Part shown: piece after piece, positions 60,286 to 64,000 of the stretch | Position numbering within the stretch: the first letter of the stretch is position 1 | Layout of the letters: each line of letters opens with the position of its first letter | Source of the DNA: Phaseolus vulgaris | Lineage: Eukaryota > Streptophyta > Magnoliopsida > Fabales > Fabaceae | Length of the DNA: 64,000 nt | NCBI RefSeq assembly: GCF_000499845.2 | Contig: NC_023759.2 | Location: forward strand, 51,124,172-51,188,171 | Reading direction: 5' to 3' | Notes under the pieces: model-generated | What the model saw: only the letters and a program-made list of their open reading frames with translations | Told to the model about the DNA's origin: nothing | Databases searched by the model: none | Program-made: the position numbers and the translations under genes

Positions 60286-63085
60286 CTACTTGAGTGCAAG
60301 CTTCCATACTTCACGCACATTAGATGAACCGTCTGTGATTTCAGCAACCAGGCTACTGGTGAAGACACCTGCACAAATATAAGGAAATTATGACATTACC
60401 ACTTTTTATTATGCAACTGCAAAGGCCATAATACCCAAAGAATCAGAAATTCAGAATAGTAATCCAGCGTGAATATAATTGCATGTCAGCACTAGCTCAC
60501 CATCCTTTTCTACCAGAGACAGAAATCGCCGACTTCCGCCACCTACTCCAAAATAATACTTTTTTGCTGCCATGTACACAACTCCATCAGGATGTTGCAA
60601 GCACTGTATATCAAAAACTTCGATGTATAAGGAAAACAATATTTTATAATTAAAAACATTGCATTAAAACACTCAGATAAGTGTACTCATATTTACAATG
60701 CAATGACTTAACACAGAAGTATCATTTTTGCTCTCGTCAATGAACAAAACAATACCTTTTTTACAAGATTATAGAGAATTTGGAGACTGCTGACCGAGTA
60801 AACTGTCTCAGCCATCAGAATAAAGTCATAACCACCACTACGATTATCATCTGTACTAACATGAGGGAGCAGTTTATCAATTCCACTCCAGTCACCAGCA
60901 AAAAAACGAACTTCTGCCTTCTCACAAATTGTCGGGTTGGATGGTGATGATTGAGATTCTCCAGAAATATTTGCGTGTAAATTAGGAATGGTGAGGCAAC
61001 GTAGGACCTCAGCATTGAAGTCTTGAAAATGTACAGCAGCCGCCCCCTAAAGCAACCATAATAAGCACATTATTATATTTTTCAAAAGGTAAGGATGCTA
61101 AAGCAAAGCCAAAATGAACTGTAGTTTCACCTCGAGCAATGCAAAGATTCCAGGCAATCCATGGCCGCATCCTACCTGAAAATAAAATATTGAATGCTAG
61201 AAACTGAGATAGATGAACAATATTTCTACTTAAAGATATATATACATTGCACATATCTTCCTAATAAATCTCTATATAAACTGGAGGGAAACCCTCTAAA
61301 GTGAGTTTATCTAATCTCTATCATGAGAAATTAAACGGAGCATCCACCCTTATATTCCTTAGAGGGTTATGATCACGATGCACTTTAAATTAAAATTAAG
61401 AAATGATACATTCTGACTTTCTAAAAGCTCGTCTTAGAGAAGTACAACATATCTTAGCCACATACTCAAATCAAACAAGAATTCAAACATGATTGAACTA
61501 AGTCCTGCTAAAATCCCAGAAATGCTCAACATTTGGTGACTAAAACCATTGTACTAGGAAGGAGGTTAAAAATAAGAATAAAAAAGCATACTCTATCTTT
61601 GCAATTAACTGCATGAGTGGGTGTCAAACCCTATTCATTATTTCCATACAATTAATCATGGAAAAAGATAAGTAACTACCTATATTTTCAAAAAGGTCTT
61701 ATACTTCTATGGAATTAAATTTTCCTAAAAATGCAAGAAATAAAAAAAAGTAAAGTAGAAAGAATCCTAGAAATTGGCTCCCTATCATTAAATATCAAAC
61801 GTTCATGATGTTTTTAAACAGGATGCGGTAGAACATGATAAGACACTGGGAAGACAACCTTTACAACAGCCGCTGTGCAATGTACAAATGACTTTGTGGC
61901 AGTCACTACCCCCATGATATTCTTGCATAAATTTTTGAAAGTCTTTAACAAATACAATCAATGATATTGGAGAAATTACTCAAAGATTATTTTTATTTTT
62001 CCAATAATAATTTGATCTTCTAAAATGGAACCCCTTGATAATGTCATTTTCTTCAATATACTATCAGAAAAAAGCAAAATCGACAAAATAAATATCTCTT
62101 CTGTAAATGCAAGAGGTAACCTTAAGAAGACTCCCGGATATCTTCATATTAATATCCAAGTTAAGTGCATTGCAGCGGAATCGGAAAGTATTGATAAGAA
62201 ACGGTTTCGGATGTGTGTACATGCTTCCTGCAATGTGTATCCTTCTATGTGAACAATTATGCCTGGGAGGGACTCCACACTAAAAGCTATACCAACAATT
62301 GCATAAATTTGGCTGTGCAAGTTCTAAATTCTATTGTATATCTAGCATAAAAACTTAAATATGTTTTTAACACACCTATGTTATATATATCCATACTAGC
62401 TAATAGCTACAGGCTTCCAAATATGCATTCAGAATTTCAACTGAAAAGTAAACAATCAGCTAGAAAAAGAGAAACCCACCTCTAATACTCGCTTCCCGCC
62501 AAATGATATAAGGCCAGTTCTGATATCTGAACGAAGGGCTTTAATTAAATCAAGTGAACCTTCCCACAGCTTCAGTCCTCCTAGCCAAAAGGGAACCCAA
62601 GATTTCAACTGATTCAGTCATCGACAACATAGAAATGATCGAATAAACAGAAATGCGAGGAACGAAATAGCACCACCTTCATATTTCCCGGGAACTAAAT
62701 CGGAGTTTGACAAGCCAAAAACTTGTTGGGTACTCACGCGCCCCTGAGAATCGTTCATAAAATAACATAAACTATAAAACTGAATCATAATCTCCTGACA
62801 AAATTTTGAAGACCAAGAAAGAAACATCACCTTTAACAAAGTAAGCCCATCCAAATTTACAGACTCCAAATTGTGGTTGGCGGATGAAGGAGCCTAATTT
62901 TGAGGGAAAAGAAGCAGTATTAAAAACGACATCGTTTGAAAGAATGAGGAAGGGAGAAGGAAGAATACCTCAGAGGCGAGAACTTCAACGCAAGGAGGAA
63001 GAGGTATGGAAGGAGATTGTTGTGCAGCATCATCGAAGATTCCGAAGTCGGAAGCAGAGGAAGAGAATAACTGAAACGTTTCCAT
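60286..63085 (-). CDS. Histidine protein methyltransferase 1 homologue (METTL18-like)
   Basis: Eight exons, in transcript order: 63085-62969, 62893-62831, 62743-62677, 62580-62480, 61175-61131, 61046-60756, 60603-60501 and 60368-60286, giving 289 residues with consistent phases. The SAM-binding motif I, Val-Gly-Cys-Gly-His-Gly-Leu-Pro-Gly, is at 117-125, preceded by Lys-Arg-Val-Leu-Glu. Asp-Phe-Asn (in Phe-Gln-Asp-Phe-Asn-Ala-Glu) and Phe-Ile-Leu-Met-Ala-Glu-Thr-Val-Tyr are the later motifs of seven-beta-strand methyltransferases. Yeast Hpm1 and human METTL18 methylate a histidine of ribosomal protein uL3 (RPL3); the same role is likely here. The exon of 45 bases encoding motif I is unusually short. 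Gene order suggests At4g14000. Confidence 0.9.
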
Positions 63086-64000
63086 AATCGTTTTCTCAGC
63101 ACTTCCAAAAAAACGTTAACACGATTCGATTGAATTGTGGTGAGCGCAGTGAGAGTGAAGAAAGAACACTGTTTTTTTCCCTCTCTCTGAACTTTGTCAT
63201 CTCTTCTGGGCTCTCAGTGTTCAAAGATTTGGGCTGGGTTGATTCACGTTAAGCCCATTCTTCCGTGAATGGCTACTATTAGAACCCCTGCGTTGCTATT
63301 AAAACAGAATTTATAATATAAAAAAAAAACAGAATTCTCTTATTTTACAAAAACTAATTTTGTTGTAAATCGTAATTATCTTAACCTATTAAACTTAACT
63401 AAATGGTTAAAATTTGAAATTATAAATATTACTAATTACTTAATTTTGAATTTAAATATATATCAACACTATCAATTAACCAAATAAATAGTAATAACAA
63501 TCACCCTCAAATAGGTAGGATGAGATGAAAAATTTAATCCACTATCTTAATGATGAGCCATTTTTTTAAAAGAAATAAAAAATATATTTTTAAAGTTTCT
63601 ATTATTTTACCTTTTTATATTTTAACATATTTAAATTAATTTTATAAAAAAATTAAGAATTTCTAACGGACCAATAACCCAAATGGAACATACTGTCCAT
63701 TTTGACATCAATAAATAATATAAATCAAAACATATATTCAACATATTCATCTGGAAGCCACTACGAAATTTGAAAAGTAGTATACAAATTATAATTTGAA
63801 TTATTAACAATAAAGGTAATATAATATATTTCCTAATAATAATGCATTAAACAAATATAATATATTTCCTAATATGTGAAAGATGCATAAGGATATTACT
63901 ATGTTCATCCAAAAATACATTGTAAAGTTGAAAATACCATAAATGTATTCATTATTCCTGGTAAACCTATAATCACGTGACTAGAAATAATGACTTGAAA
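63086..64000. other. Promoter of the methyltransferase gene and AT-rich right edge
   Basis: The first 200 bases upstream of the minus-strand ATG contain a CT/GA-rich leader and GGGCT-type motifs (AGCCCA at 63220-63260) typical of promoters of translation-related genes. From 63290 to the end the sequence is very AT-rich, with a short duplicated phrase AAATATAATATATTTCCTAA at about 63815 and 63853. No gene is seen. Confidence 0.45.

Overview
The window is nuclear DNA of a flowering plant. The genes have many introns with GT-AG borders, the spacers are AT-rich and free of genes, and the protein families are plant-specific (PPR, XTH, UGT, TMK, DYW). Recalled similarity of the aspartokinase-homoserine dehydrogenase to the soybean enzyme, the BRU1-like XTH, and a dispersed repeat common in bean and soybean genomes point to a papilionoid legume, probably of the Phaseoleae. 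The species cannot be named from the sequence. No bacterial operon, CRISPR array, tRNA or rRNA was seen.

Layout, left to right: a terminal exon of an unrecognised plus-strand gene and a PPR-tail fragment (0-0.7 kb); an intronless F-box-like gene (2.1-3.2 kb, minus); a two-exon PPR gene (5.5-7.4 kb, minus); a three-exon xyloglucan endotransglucosylase/hydrolase (11.4-13.0 kb, plus); a two-exon UGT75-type glycosyltransferase (15.3-16.9 kb, plus); a TMK-type leucine-rich-repeat receptor kinase (21.2-24.5 kb, plus); an 18-exon bifunctional aspartokinase/homoserine dehydrogenase (27.0-33.6 kb, minus); a 5 kb gene-free AT-rich stretch; an 18-exon plastid acyl-activating enzyme of the AAE15/16 type (39.0-49.9 kb, plus); an intronless DYW PPR gene (50.4-52.2 kb, minus); a seven-exon selenium-binding protein gene (54.2-57.9 kb, plus); and an eight-exon METTL18-like histidine methyltransferase gene (60.3-63.1 kb, minus).

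The genes do not form one pathway. Two encode predicted plastid enzymes (aspartate-family amino acids; fatty-acid activation), two are organelle RNA-binding PPR proteins, and the rest act in the cell wall, in glycosylation of small molecules, in auxin/BR-type signalling, in selenium/sulfur chemistry and in protein methylation. What does link them is gene order. From memory, the PPR, XTH, UGT75, AAE15, DYW-PPR, SBP and methyltransferase genes match Arabidopsis loci in the short interval At4g14000-At4g14190, with the TMK and AK-HSDH genes as extras. The window is therefore best read as an ancient conserved block, interrupted by local duplications, solo LTR-like sequences and simple repeats. I found no convincing new biological system. 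The most useful oddities are a GC-AG intron in the selenium-binding gene, an intron inside the UGT signature box, two competing first-exon models for the plastid transit peptide of AK-HSDH, and a truncated duplicate of the PPR 3' end.
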